Source: Acidobacteriota bacterium (GTDB lineage Bacteria; Acidobacteriota; Blastocatellia; RBC074). From it: a stretch of DNA of 44,170 nucleotides. A program made the position numbers and the translations under genes. How positions within the stretch are numbered: the stretch's first letter is position 1; each line of letters starts with the position of its first letter. Location: NCBI GenBank assembly GCA_016196035.1, contig JACPYM010000058.1, forward strand, positions 1-44,170, read 5' to 3'. The notes beneath the pieces are model-generated. The model saw only the letters and a program-made list of their open reading frames with translations, was not told where the DNA came from and searched no databases. Shown in pieces: positions 26,723 to 35,787 of the stretch.

Positions 26723-27562
26723 ATGAAAGAACTAGGCATCGTCGCCGATGAAATCAGCCGTGACTTTCGCGCCGCCGCGCGCGTCGGCATGCAAGCGGGT
26801 TTGCGCCGCTACGAAATCCGTTTCTTGCAATCGGGCCGCGCGCCGCTGTGCGATGCCGCAGAGCTTGGCGAGATCGAACGCATCTGCGCGGGCGAAGGGC
26901 TGACACTGACCGCGCTCTCGCCGGGCTTGTTCAAATGGACGGACACGCCGGAAAAGTTTCGACACGAAATGGCCGAGGTTTTTCCGCGCGCGGTCGAATG
27001 GGCGCAGCGCTGGAAGCTGCCAGCCCTGATCGTCTTCGGTTTTCAGAAACCGGGCGCGACGGAGGCGAACGCGGACACGGTCATTGCCGAAGCACCGCCG
27101 CTGTGGGTGTTGGATTGTTTGGCCGAAGCGGCGGCACGGGCAAGCGCAGCCAACCTCAAACTGTTGATTGAACCGGAGCCAGTTTGCTTTGCCGATTCGG
27201 CAGCAGCAGCGGCACGAATGATTCGCGCAGTTGATTCGCCCGCGCTCGGCATCAACTACGACCCGTGCAACGATGCGTGGAGGTGGCGGCGCGATCCGCT
27301 GGCTGAGTTTGCCGAGGCGGCACCGTTCATCGCCAATGTCCACATCAAAGACCAGCTTGCTGCGCCGCGTGGCAGCGGCCTGCCTACCTGGGTCGTGCCG
27401 GGCGGCGGGATGCTGGATTGGCGCGGTCATTTGCGGGCAGTGAAAGAAAGCGGCTACGGCGGGCCGCTTTCGCTGGAGCCGCATATCAACGGCGAGCTGG
27501 AAACAATTCGACAATGCAAAGCGGCAGTGGAAACTTATCTGACGGAGCTTGAATGGCAATGA
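26723..27562 (+). CDS. Sugar phosphate isomerase/epimerase-like TIM barrel
   Basis: The 279-residue product is a xylose isomerase-like TIM barrel. It begins ELGIVADEISRDF, and later strands carry the expected metal ligands: LKLLIEPEPVCF, LGINYDPCNDAW, ANVHIKDQ and LSLEPHING. It is cytoplasmic and of ordinary length for the group. The sequence is clearly different from the isomerase-like protein at 22135, so they probably have different substrates. There is no good Shine-Dalgarno site before the ATG, and the longer frame from 26573 would cross the palindrome. Its stop overlaps the next gene by ten bases, which indicates translational coupling. Confidence 0.87.
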   Translation: MKELGIVADEISRDFRAAARVGMQAGLRRYEIRFLQSGRAPLCDAAELGEIERICAGEGLTLTALSPGLFKWTDTPEKFRHEMAEVFPRAVEWAQRWKLPALIVFGFQKPGATEANADTVIAEAPPLWVLDCLAEAAARASAANLKLLIEPEPVCFADSAAAAARMIRAVDSPALGINYDPCNDAWRWRRDPLAEFAEAAPFIANVHIKDQLAAPRGSGLPTWVVPGGGMLDWRGHLRAVKESGYGGPLSLEPHINGELETIRQCKAAVETYLTELEWQ

Positions 27563-28473
27563 ACTCTCACACGCTTTCACGACGCGCGTTCGTTACAGCA
27601 ACAACGGCAACCGCCTGTGCGCACTTGCTGCCAAATCCGCGCGCGGCAGAACCGCTGGCAGAAGCATTGATAGACATTCACCAGCACACGCATTACTGGG
27701 GCCGCGACGACACGGGGCTGGTGATGCATCAGCAGGCCCTGGGCGCGACCAAAACTGTCTTGCTGCCGGGCGGGACATACGATGGGTTGGAAGGGTATAT
27801 CTACAGCAACGAATCGTGCATGGCGCTGGTCAAACGCTACCCCGACAAGTTCGTGACGTTCGCCAACGAAACGACGCAAGCGCCGGATGCCCGCGCGACG
27901 ATTGAGAAATACTTGAAGCAAGGCGCCATCGGCATCGGCGAACAGAAGTTCCGCGTCGAGAGTGATTCGGTGTATTCGCAGCGCATGGCCGAACTGGCGC
28001 AGGAATACAACGTGCCGATTCTGCTGCATTTTCAGTACGGCAAATTCAACACGAACTTCGCGCGCTTTGAGCAGATGCTCAAAAAGTTCCTCAAGGTCAA
28101 TTTCATCGGCCACGCGCAATCGGTCTGGGGCAACGTTGATCTCAACCACGATCAGTCAGTGCTTTATCCAACCGGCAAAGTCACGCAAGGTGGTTTGACC
28201 GACCGCTGGTTGCGCGACTATCCGAATTTCTTTGCCGATCTCTCAGCAGGTTCGGGGTTGAATTCGGTCACGCGTGACGAAGAACACGCGCGCGGTTTTT
28301 TTGCGCGCCATCAAAACAAACTGCTCTATGGCAGCGACTGCCAAGACATTGATACGAAGGTGAAAGAGTGTTGCGGCATCCGCATGATCGAAGCCATTCA
28401 CCGGCTGGCAAGTCCGGCAGTCGCGCGCAAGTTGCTGTACGAAAATGCGCGGCGCGTCTTGAAGATCAACTAA
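27553..28473 (+). CDS. Amidohydrolase family protein with Tat signal
   Basis: The 306-residue product starts with a twin-arginine signal (LSRRAFVTAT, residues 8-17, then an Ala-rich stretch) and continues as an amidohydrolase-2-type TIM barrel: DIHQHTHYWG (41-50) with the H-x-H metal pair, LLHFQYG, FIGHAQSVWG and KLLYGSDCQD near the end. It likely hydrolyses or decarboxylates a small cyclic or sugar-derived substrate in the periplasm. GGAG lies five bases before 27553; a second ATG six bases later is also possible. The gene overlaps the isomerase-like gene, so the two products probably serve one pathway. Confidence 0.87.
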   Translation: MAMNSHTLSRRAFVTATTATACAHLLPNPRAAEPLAEALIDIHQHTHYWGRDDTGLVMHQQALGATKTVLLPGGTYDGLEGYIYSNESCMALVKRYPDKFVTFANETTQAPDARATIEKYLKQGAIGIGEQKFRVESDSVYSQRMAELAQEYNVPILLHFQYGKFNTNFARFEQMLKKFLKVNFIGHAQSVWGNVDLNHDQSVLYPTGKVTQGGLTDRWLRDYPNFFADLSAGSGLNSVTRDEEHARGFFARHQNKLLYGSDCQDIDTKVKECCGIRMIEAIHRLASPAVARKLLYENARRVLKIN

Positions 28474-28504
28474 CGAATCACCTGAAAGTGGCATGTTCAA
28501 GGCG

Positions 28505-28596
28505 CTGATGCCTGACCGCTGGTGCCTGACTCCTGACGAGCAAAACTCGTCGCATTTTCTGGTTTCAGGGGCCAGGCACCAGGGGTCAGGCATCAG
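28505..28596. repeat. Palindrome with 7-bp periodic arms and AAAA-CG-ATTTT core
   Basis: Arms 28505-28536 and 28565-28596 are 32 bp with three mismatches. They show 7-bp periodicity (TGCCTGA and CTCCTGA on the left; GGGTCAG and GCATCAG on the right). A small perfect hairpin GACGAG/CTCGTC (28535-28551) lies at the centre, followed by CGCATTTTC. The core resembles those at 19651 and 35811. It separates the amidohydrolase and ceramidase-like genes. Confidence 0.88.
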
Positions 28597-28651
28597 GGAA
28601 GCTGGTTGCAACTCACGTTGTCCAACGCTTTTCTCTCGCAAAGGAACCTCT

Positions 28652-30019
28652 ATGAAAAGAATCTTCCTCGTCACCCTCGTGCTGTTGTGCGGGGCGCTTA
28701 CGGCTGCCGCCAAACCGCTAAAAGCCGGGCTGGCCCGCGCCGTCATTACGCCCGAACAACCGACCTGGCTGTCGGGGTATGCCGCACGCAACAAACCGTC
28801 GGAAGGCAAGCTGCACGACCTCTGGGTCAAGGCGCTGGCGCTAGAAGACGAACGCGGCAACCGCGTCGTACTCGTCACCAGCGACATCCTCGGCTTTTCG
28901 CGCGAGGTCGCCGCGACCATTGCCGGGCGCGCGCAACAGCAATTCGGGTTGCGCCGCGAACAGTTGATGCTCAACTCGTCGCACACGCACACCGCACCCA
29001 TCGTGCGTTCCAATTTGATCGGTGCGTATGACCTCGACGCCGAACAAACCGCGCGCGTCGCTGCGTTTGCGGAACGGTTGCAAGATCAAGCCGTGCGCGT
29101 CATCGGCGCGGCGTTGCAAGACCTGGCCCCGGCCAAAATTTCGTTCGGGCACGGCGTGGGCGGCTTCGCCAGGAACCGCCGCCAACGCGCCGCCGATGGC
29201 AGCATCCGCATCGGCGTCAACGAGGCTGGCCCCGTAGACCATGACGTGCCCGTGCTGCTGATCGAATCTGAAGACGGCAAAACACGCGGCATTGTCTTCG
29301 GCTACGCCTGCCACAACACGACGCTGACGGGCGAGCATTACACTATCAGCGGCGATTATGCGGGCTTCGCGCAATTGGCTATCGAAGCCGAACATCCCGG
29401 CGCGACGGCCATGTTCGTGATGGGTTGCGGCGCCGACATCAATCCGTACCCGCGCAGCAAGCTCGAAAACGCCCAGGCTCACGGCACAGCATTGGCTGCC
29501 GTTGTCACGCAAGTTTTGCAAAGCAGCCGCCTGAACATCAGCGGCACATTCAAGACCGCGTTTGAACGCATCGCCCTGCCCTTCGGCCCGTTGCCCACGC
29601 GCGAAGAATTCACGGCACGGTTGAATGACAAAGATGTCTTCAAACAACGCCACGCCAAACGCATGCTCGAACGCTATGCGCGCGACGGGAAGCTGGCGGG
29701 CGACTATCCCTACACGATCCAGGTCTTCCAACTCGGCAAAGACTTCACGCTGATTGGGTTGGCGGGCGAAGTCGTAACCGATTATGTGTTGCGGCTCAAA
29801 CGCGAATTGGGCGCGCGCGGCTTGTGGGTCGCGGGTTATACCAACGAAGTCATGGCTTACATCCCGTCGGCGCGGATGTTCAGCGAGGGCGGGTATGAAG
29901 TGGTGGATTCGATGATCTACTACGATCAGCCGGCTTCCTGGTCGCCAGCATTGGAAGAGAAGATCATCGGCAAAACACGTGAATTGGCGCGGCGGGTGGG
30001 ACGGAAATCAACGAGATGA
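28652..30019 (+). CDS. Neutral/alkaline ceramidase N-terminal domain-like exported protein
   Basis: The 455-residue product has a signal peptide (1-20) and the fold signature of the neutral ceramidase N-terminal domain: GLARAVITPEQP, LWVKALALED, metal-ligand motif NSSHTHTAP and GYACHNTTLTG. However, the segment that carries the nucleophilic Ser in true ceramidases (GDxSPN) reads GCGADINPYPR here, so ceramide hydrolysis is doubtful. Shorter, Ser-less members like this are frequent in planctomycetes and acidobacteria near sugar-degrading genes. Length is shorter than full ceramidases because the C-terminal Ig-like domain is missing. AAAGGAA upstream of 28652 fixes the start. Confidence 0.82.
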   Translation: MKRIFLVTLVLLCGALTAAAKPLKAGLARAVITPEQPTWLSGYAARNKPSEGKLHDLWVKALALEDERGNRVVLVTSDILGFSREVAATIAGRAQQQFGLRREQLMLNSSHTHTAPIVRSNLIGAYDLDAEQTARVAAFAERLQDQAVRVIGAALQDLAPAKISFGHGVGGFARNRRQRAADGSIRIGVNEAGPVDHDVPVLLIESEDGKTRGIVFGYACHNTTLTGEHYTISGDYAGFAQLAIEAEHPGATAMFVMGCGADINPYPRSKLENAQAHGTALAAVVTQVLQSSRLNISGTFKTAFERIALPFGPLPTREEFTARLNDKDVFKQRHAKRMLERYARDGKLAGDYPYTIQVFQLGKDFTLIGLAGEVVTDYVLRLKRELGARGLWVAGYTNEVMAYIPSARMFSEGGYEVVDSMIYYDQPASWSPALEEKIIGKTRELARRVGRKSTR

Positions 30020-30146
30020 ATCTGGGTACGCACCGCTTCCAGCGTGCAAGCGTGGCAGCAAACAAAAACGTGCTGAAGGGTTATACGTCAGCCTGAATTG
30101 GTCTGACGCCACACCTGCACGCTGGAAGCGGTGCGTACCCAGGTTC
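30018..30146. repeat. 31-bp palindrome between convergent genes
   Basis: Arms 30018-30048 and 30116-30146 pair over 31 bp with one G:T. The left arm begins within the stop codon of the plus-strand gene, and the right arm overlaps the stop codon of the minus-strand gene (30145-30147) by two bases. The whole gap is therefore one element, and it could end transcripts from both sides. The arm includes GGTACGCACCGCTTCCAGCG. Confidence 0.9.
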
Positions 30147-31170
30147 AACGCCTCAGCCAGCGTTCGAGAAACGCATACGCTTGTGCTCTTTGTTCGTCGG
30201 GAAATGAATGCGCTGCGTCGGGATAAACCGCCTGCAACCGTCCACCAACTCGAAACACCTTTTCATAGACTGGCTGTGCCGCCGCCACACAATCGCGCAC
30301 GCCGTTCACCTCAAAATTCGCATCCCGCAACGGCGCATTGATGAATAGCGGACGCGGGGCCAGCGCCGCCAACACGTCCGGAAAATCAAACGGCATAAGC
30401 GCCGAGTCTTTGCCGAACTGTTCCGCGATGCGCGGCATATAGCGCACCCCGCTCCAGCCCGTCAAATCGCCGCCGTAGTACTTGCCAAACGAAGTGAAGC
30501 CGCAACTCGTCACGATGGCTTTGAGGCGTTCGTCAAACGCCGCGACAAACAGCGCATTGTGTCCGCCGAGCGAATGCCCGATGACGCCGAGGCGTTGGGC
30601 ATTCACTTGCGGCAGGGATTGCAAGAGGTCTACGGCGCGCATGTGGTTGACGATGCCTTTCATGGTGCAACTGGCGTAACCGTGTTGATAAGGGTCAAAG
30701 CTGTTTTCACCGAGATACGGATAATCTGGGGCGAGGCAGACGAAGCCGCGTTCGGCCAGTTCTTGGGCGTAATGCAATTCGGGATTGCCGCCGAGGCCCG
30801 CCGGTTCGGCTTTGCCGATTTTGACGGTTTGATGCAGGCAGAGCATGGCGGGCGCGTGGCGCTTCGGGCGTTTGGGCACGAGCAAATAGGCGGGTACCCA
30901 ATCGCCCGGCTCGCTCAAGTAGCAAATCTTGGTGCGGGTGAAGGCGGACAGGTCTTCGCGTTCGAGGGTCTCCATCTCAACGGCCTGTTTGGCACGCGGC
31001 GGCAATGCGCCCATCACGCGTTGCATGGCGGCGAGTGTGGCGGCGCGGGCTTGCTGCCATTCGGCGCGGTTATGCGGAGCGCGAGCTTGAGCAGGAAGGA
31101 AGAATGCGGCTGCCAATGAACGCAGCAACGCGCGGCGATTGAGCGTCGGGAGTCCGATTCGATTGCGCAT
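30145..31170 (-). CDS. Exported alpha/beta hydrolase (dienelactone hydrolase/acetyl esterase-like)
   Basis: The 341-residue product has an N-terminal export signal of twin-arginine style (NRRALLRSLAAAFFLP, 11-26). The catalytic triad is visible: Ser200 in GHSLGGH, Asp283 in APLRDANF and His321 in DAAHSFP, with the oxyanion region LCLHQT. This arrangement fits the abhydrolase/acetyl xylan esterase-like group acting on ester bonds of carbohydrates. I chose the start at 31170, 63 bases inside the longest frame, since it directly precedes the signal and the longer one runs into a palindrome. It is convergent with the ceramidase-like gene. Confidence 0.85.
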   Translation of the reverse strand: MRNRIGLPTLNRRALLRSLAAAFFLPAQARAPHNRAEWQQARAATLAAMQRVMGALPPRAKQAVEMETLEREDLSAFTRTKICYLSEPGDWVPAYLLVPKRPKRHAPAMLCLHQTVKIGKAEPAGLGGNPELHYAQELAERGFVCLAPDYPYLGENSFDPYQHGYASCTMKGIVNHMRAVDLLQSLPQVNAQRLGVIGHSLGGHNALFVAAFDERLKAIVTSCGFTSFGKYYGGDLTGWSGVRYMPRIAEQFGKDSALMPFDFPDVLAALAPRPLFINAPLRDANFEVNGVRDCVAAAQPVYEKVFRVGGRLQAVYPDAAHSFPDEQRAQAYAFLERWLRR

Positions 31171-31221
31171 AGCAGCGCGAAGTATAGAGGCTTTTTTTAA
31201 CCGGCGTGAGGGCGTGCAAAA

Positions 31222-31311
31222 GCAAAAGAGCATGGAGTTCAGCCTACAGGCTGCCGGAGCGCACTAGGGGCGCGCCAGACAAGCTAAAGTTTGAACTCCA
31301 TGCTCTTTTGC
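31222..31311. repeat. 20-bp palindrome of the GAGTTC-GCCT-AGGCT family
   Basis: Arms 31222-31241 and 31292-31311 are a perfect 20 bp (GCAAAAGAGCATGGAGTTCA). Beyond the left arm the sequence GCCTACAGGCTGCCGG matches the pattern at 40974-40990 closely. Read on the minus strand, the stem ends in CTCTTTTGCTTTT, so it may also act as terminator for the DUF1501 gene, which stops at 31338. Confidence 0.85.
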
Positions 31312-31337
31312 GAAGCATCAACGTTGGCCGCTTTACG

Positions 31338-32699
31338 TTAGGCCAGGAAGCCTAAGTCTTGCTGGCCGAAATTGGCGAGTTCAGGGAACAAGCCGGTCAA
31401 TTGTGCGGTTGGTGCCCCGAACCATTTCGCCAGGGTCGCGCCGTATTGCGCCAGCGAGGTCGAGGGCAACAGTACGCCGCGATTGTCGGCAAACGCATTC
31501 GGGTCATACGCCGAATCGGCCTGATTCAGCAGCGGGAACTTGCCGTAAACCTGACCGCCCAGCACTGCGCCGCCGAGTGCCAGATAGTGGCTGCCCCAGC
31601 CGTGATCGGTGCCGGTGCCGCTGGGTTGCAAGCTGCGCCCGAAATCCGACAGCGTAAACGCCGTGACCTGATTGGCGATGCCCATCTCGACGGTCGCGTC
31701 ATAAAACGCCTTCAACGCCTGGCTGACCTGTTGCAGCAACACCCATTGCTGGTAATCCTGCCCGCTGTGCGTGTCGAAGCCGCCCAGCCCGCAGAAAAAG
31801 ACCTGCCGCCCGACCCCGGTTTGCGCGCGCAAACTGATGTAACGGGCGATGTCTTTTAACTGATTGCCAAGTTGGCTGCTGGGGAATACGGTCGTCAATC
31901 CGCCGTTGTTGCCGATGCCTTTGAGCAGGCCGTTGAGCGCCCAGGTATCGCTCATGATTTTGTCCGCCGCCGCGACGAGGCGATTGCTGTTATTGAGCGT
32001 GACCAGTTGCTTTTGCGCCGTAGCGCGGGCGTCGGTCGCAGCCAAGGGCCAGCCGCCGCTCATCGCGTATTGGCTCAGATCGTTGCCGGGTTGCAAACTC
32101 GTGCCCGACACGACCTGGCCGTTGCAAAACAGCGCCGCGCCATTAAATGAGATCGAAGCCGGAAAGGTTGAGTTCGCATTGTTCGCCTGCACCAAATCAC
32201 AGATACGTCCGCCCCAGCCAGTATTCGCCGCCAAGCCCGCCTGCATTTGCACGACTTGATCGGAATGCGAAAACAGTTGCGTCGGCAGCGGCACCGCGTT
32301 TTGCTGATACTGCTGCTGTGTCGTCGGCTGGCTCAAGGTGCCCGTGTTGGCGACCACCGCCAGCTTGCCTTGCTGAAACAATTGCTGTAGCTCGACCATG
32401 CCGTAATTGAACGCGTACTGCCCGCCATTCGTGGTCGTGATCGGCAACAGGTGATTGCCGGTCAACGCCAGGCCGCCGCGTTTGGCTTGGTACACCGGGT
32501 ATTCGCTGGCCGACATGGGAATGACCATGTTGTGGCCGTCGTTGCCGCCGAATAGGAATAGGCAGACCAGCGCTTTGTAATCCTGTGCCTGCGCGGCGGC
32601 GGCCTGTTCGAATTGACCGAGCGCGGCGACCATGCCCGCACTCAGGCCCGTGCTCGCCGTGAGTTTGAGAAAATTGCGTCGGGATAAATCTTGTTTCAT
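31338..32699 (-). CDS. DUF1501 family protein, Tat-exported
   Basis: The 453-residue product begins with a twin-arginine signal (SRRNFLKLTA, 6-15). It carries the DUF1501 hallmarks LFLFGGNDGHNMVIP, FSHSDQVVQMQ, GGFDTHSGQDY, TLSDFGRSLQPSG and DHGWGSHYLALGG. DUF1501 proteins are related to the alkaline phosphatase/sulfatase superfamily and are nearly always encoded beside DUF1800 proteins; the activity is not established. AGAGGTG upstream supports the start. The gene follows the DUF1800 gene by about 107 bases, with a palindrome in between, so they form an operon with an internal hairpin. Confidence 0.93.
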   Translation of the reverse strand: MKQDLSRRNFLKLTASTGLSAGMVAALGQFEQAAAAQAQDYKALVCLFLFGGNDGHNMVIPMSASEYPVYQAKRGGLALTGNHLLPITTTNGGQYAFNYGMVELQQLFQQGKLAVVANTGTLSQPTTQQQYQQNAVPLPTQLFSHSDQVVQMQAGLAANTGWGGRICDLVQANNANSTFPASISFNGAALFCNGQVVSGTSLQPGNDLSQYAMSGGWPLAATDARATAQKQLVTLNNSNRLVAAADKIMSDTWALNGLLKGIGNNGGLTTVFPSSQLGNQLKDIARYISLRAQTGVGRQVFFCGLGGFDTHSGQDYQQWVLLQQVSQALKAFYDATVEMGIANQVTAFTLSDFGRSLQPSGTGTDHGWGSHYLALGGAVLGGQVYGKFPLLNQADSAYDPNAFADNRGVLLPSTSLAQYGATLAKWFGAPTAQLTGLFPELANFGQQDLGFLA

Positions 32700-32723
32700 T
32701 GTTTGTTCACCTCTTTTTGTCAG

Positions 32724-32801
32724 TGGTCAGTGGTCAGTGGCTAGTGGTCAGTGCGGGCAACCGCCACACGACTGACCACTAGCCACTGACCACTGACCAC
32801 T
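32724..32801. repeat. Perfect 30-bp palindrome with GTCAGTG heptamer arms
   Basis: Arms 32724-32753 and 32772-32801 are a perfect 30 bp around an 18-base loop. Each arm consists of 7-bp units (GTCAGTG repeated, with one GCTAGTG variant). It lies between the DUF1800 stop (32807) and the DUF1501 start (32699) and could reduce transcription or protect the upstream message. Heptamer repeats of this wording are reminiscent of the short tandem repeats known in cyanobacteria (from memory). Confidence 0.92.
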
Positions 32802-32806
32802 TCTCT

Positions 32807-35293
32807 TTACCGAATCACCAAATACTCGCTCGACATCGCCGTCAGATAGAGCACGGTCAGGGCGCGGTGTTTGGCATCGGCCCCAGCGGTTTGCGACGTT
32901 TGCAACGCGGTTTGCAGCGTTTGGCGCATGCCGGGCGACATACGGCCATAGAGCAGCAAGGTGTCTACCGCATTGATGCAGGCCGTGTGATTGCCGCCCA
33001 GCGCAAACAGCCAGGACAAATCCCAGATGCCGGTGCTGTAGTAGTTCATAAAGCCCCACAGGAAGTTGCCGCTGTTGACCGTCTCGCCCGGCCCGTGAAT
33101 CTGGAATTCGGGGCCGTTGAGCGGCGGCGACTGTTTCGGGATGCGATAGAGCGCCGAGTAATGACCGAAGACCGACGGGGCATTGAGAATGCTCTCGCCC
33201 ATTTCGTCATAAACGTAGGCGTAGAGGCTCGGCGTAATCGTGCCGCCCAACGCGCGCATCAGCGCGATGTGCGTTTGCACGGGCGTGCGCAAGCGTCCGA
33301 AATCATTCGGCGGCGCGTCATTGCGCGCGTCCTGATCCATCAAAATGGCGCGGATGACGGCGGCCAGGTCGCCGCGCACGCCAAGGCCGTTGTTGTTGAA
33401 GACATTCACAACGCGCGTGACATACGCTGCTGACGGATTGCTCGTCACCAGCGCGTGAATCAGGCGGGTGCAGATGAATGGCCCGACGTTCGGGTGATTG
33501 AAGATCGTGTCAATCACGTCGTCCAGGTCTTTCTGGATGGTCTGATTCGCGGGCAGCGTCGTGCCCAGGAAGGTTTTTGAGTTGGTGTCGTGATAAGACG
33601 GCAGCGGATACAGCGGCCCCGGGTAGTAGTTCGGGTTCGGATAGGTCGGCGGTGTGCCGCTGCGGTTGAACGTCCAGCCGGTCAAGGCCAGCGCCAATTG
33701 CCGCACGTCGGTTTGGTTATAGGTCGGAATCGGTTTGTTGGCGGCGTCCAGCATCTGCGAACCGTCCGGATTGAGCTTGTACAGGCCGATGCTGAACAAC
33801 TGCATCAATTCGCGCGCGTAATTTTCATTCGCGCCGCTCGCACCAAGCGGTTTGGTGCTGTTGACCATGTCCAGGAAATTGCCCATCGAAGCGTCGAGCG
33901 TGATTTCCTTGAGCAGGTTCTTGTAATTGCCAAAGGCGTGCTTGCTCAAAATCTGCTGCCAGGGGATGAGCATGTTCGGGTAATAGTTCTTGTTGCGCGA
34001 AATCGTGATGACTTCGCTGAGCGCGTAAATCACCCGCTGCCGCAACTGATCCTGCCCGTTGAGGAAGTGCAGGTAAAACTGATCGGTCATCTCGGTCGCC
34101 GTCGAGTTGATGCCATTCGGATAGACTGACTCGGGCGCGAGGAACTGCTCGTCCAGATATTGATTGATACCGACCTGCTTGACGTATGTCATCAACGCCG
34201 ACGTCGGCCCAAAGGTCGCCTGATCCAGAAAGCGTCCGACAGCCAATGTTTGCGCATCGGGCGTCGGCGCGGGCGCGGGCGAGGGCGAGGGGGAAGGTGA
34301 TGGACTTGGCGAAGGTGAAAGCACAGGACTCGGCGATGGTGATGGTGATGGCATCGGTGACGGCATCGGCGTTGGCGTGGGTGATGGCGGCGGCCCCAAT
34401 ACTACGGTCACAGTGGCCGTGGCTTGCCGCTCTGTATTGGCAGCCGCAGCCGCGCGAATCGTCACCGGCCCGGCAGGCACGGCATTCGGCGCAGTGTACA
34501 AACCGTTCGCTGAAATCGTGCCATTGACGCTGCCGCCCACCACGCCCCAATACACTTGGGTCGTTGGCGCGCCTGTGACGGTGGCGGTGAATTGCTGTTT
34601 GGCATACGTCGCCACCGTGGCTGTCGCGGGCGCAACTGTAATGACAATGCCTTGCCCGAATTCGACCAGTCGCGAACTCGAAGCAGCCGCCCCAGGATTC
34701 GTCACCGTGACGTAGCCGCTGCCCGATTGCAGCACATTGCTGGTGGCTTTTAACTGGCCCGCCGAAACATAGGTCGTCGGCAAGGCCACCCCGCCCAACT
34801 TGACGACCGCGCCGTTATAAAACGTATTGTTATTGCTATAGAGATCGAAGGTCGTATTGCCCAGCGGCACTTTGCTCGGTGACCACCAGTTAAACACCGC
34901 GACCGGATATACCACCGTCACCGCGCCGCTGCCCGAAACATTGGGATCGGCCACGCTCACGGCTTTGACCGTCACCGGATTGCCGGGCGGCAAGGCGGCG
35001 GGGGCTTTGTAATTCCCCGCCGCATCAATCGTCCCGACCGAGGCATTGCCGTTGGGGATGTTATTGACGCACCAGGTCACCGCCGTATTCGCCGCGCCGC
35101 TGACCGTCGCTTTGAATTGTTTGGTTGTGTTGAAAGGTAAGATCACTGTGACCGGATCCACCGTCACCGTCACTGCCAGGGGTGCTGCTGAAAAAGTCGT
35201 CGCATGAGCTGACGAGTTGGTTTGCACCAGGCAGAGACAGACCAGTACAAACAGCCCTGCGGCTGTCGCACGCCACCTGTTATTGAGACGCAT
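32807..35293 (-). CDS. Exported DUF1800 protein with Ig-like domains and Pro/Ser linker
   Basis: The 828-residue product has a signal peptide (about 1-30). Two Ig-like (Big-type) domains follow (about 40-135 and 190-300), then a low-complexity linker of Pro, Ser and Ala repeats (about 303-355), then a DUF1800 domain to the C-terminus (about 360-828): FLDQATFGPTSALM, YLDEQFLAPES, LRQRVIYALSEV, ENYARELMQLFSIG, RQLALALTGWTF and FICTRLIHALVTSNP. The role of DUF1800 is unknown; it pairs with DUF1501 and is thought to act in the envelope. The start at 35293 matches the signal peptide and an AAGAAG site; a longer frame to 35452 has no signal. Confidence 0.92.
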   Translation of the reverse strand: MRLNNRWRATAAGLFVLVCLCLVQTNSSAHATTFSAAPLAVTVTVDPVTVILPFNTTKQFKATVSGAANTAVTWCVNNIPNGNASVGTIDAAGNYKAPAALPPGNPVTVKAVSVADPNVSGSGAVTVVYPVAVFNWWSPSKVPLGNTTFDLYSNNNTFYNGAVVKLGGVALPTTYVSAGQLKATSNVLQSGSGYVTVTNPGAAASSSRLVEFGQGIVITVAPATATVATYAKQQFTATVTGAPTTQVYWGVVGGSVNGTISANGLYTAPNAVPAGPVTIRAAAAANTERQATATVTVVLGPPPSPTPTPMPSPMPSPSPSPSPVLSPSPSPSPSPSPSPAPAPTPDAQTLAVGRFLDQATFGPTSALMTYVKQVGINQYLDEQFLAPESVYPNGINSTATEMTDQFYLHFLNGQDQLRQRVIYALSEVITISRNKNYYPNMLIPWQQILSKHAFGNYKNLLKEITLDASMGNFLDMVNSTKPLGASGANENYARELMQLFSIGLYKLNPDGSQMLDAANKPIPTYNQTDVRQLALALTGWTFNRSGTPPTYPNPNYYPGPLYPLPSYHDTNSKTFLGTTLPANQTIQKDLDDVIDTIFNHPNVGPFICTRLIHALVTSNPSAAYVTRVVNVFNNNGLGVRGDLAAVIRAILMDQDARNDAPPNDFGRLRTPVQTHIALMRALGGTITPSLYAYVYDEMGESILNAPSVFGHYSALYRIPKQSPPLNGPEFQIHGPGETVNSGNFLWGFMNYYSTGIWDLSWLFALGGNHTACINAVDTLLLYGRMSPGMRQTLQTALQTSQTAGADAKHRALTVLYLTAMSSEYLVIR

Positions 35294-35787
35294 AGCTTCT
35301 TTTTCCTTAAATCTGTTTGGCCCTAAATTAGTTTTGGGATTTTGTGGGGTACGCAAACACAGCGTTTGCGCGCTAGCGTGTGCATGACCCGTCCGCCAGG
35401 CATGGTTAGGGTGAATCCCAGTCCATGCGACGTGCGCATGACACGAAAACAATTAACGGACTAACACGTGGGAGAGAGAGGAGTGCTGCGCTTTTGGGGA
35501 ACGGCGGCGACTTTCGGCATTTGACCGCCAGGGCATCGGGCAGCAGGGGCATCTACGGTTTCGCCGCTAAACGATGGGCGGCGGGGATGCATATTGGTGA
35601 GAGAAAAAACTTTTTCAGGGAATCTTGTTTGGGGCGCTTGCAGCTACCAACCGCACAGGTAAATCCTGGCACTGCGAATACCGTATCGCAGCCTGTCAGT
35701 TGGCAGCGGGCTGCCGCAAAGAAATTGACGGGGAAGCGGAGGGAGGCTGAATTCAAAGCCGCCAACAAGAGCACTTGAGCGGCTTAA
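35294..35787. promoter_or_regulatory. Divergent intergenic region, left part
   Basis: This stretch upstream of the minus-strand DUF1800 gene must carry its promoter, and perhaps that of the plus-strand surface protein. Open frames here (35425-35778 plus, 35553-35774 minus) have no recognisable content or ribosome sites. A possible imperfect inverted repeat near 35335-35460 (tgtgcatgac with catgcgacgtgcgcatgaca) is weak. Nothing else was recognised. Confidence 0.3.
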
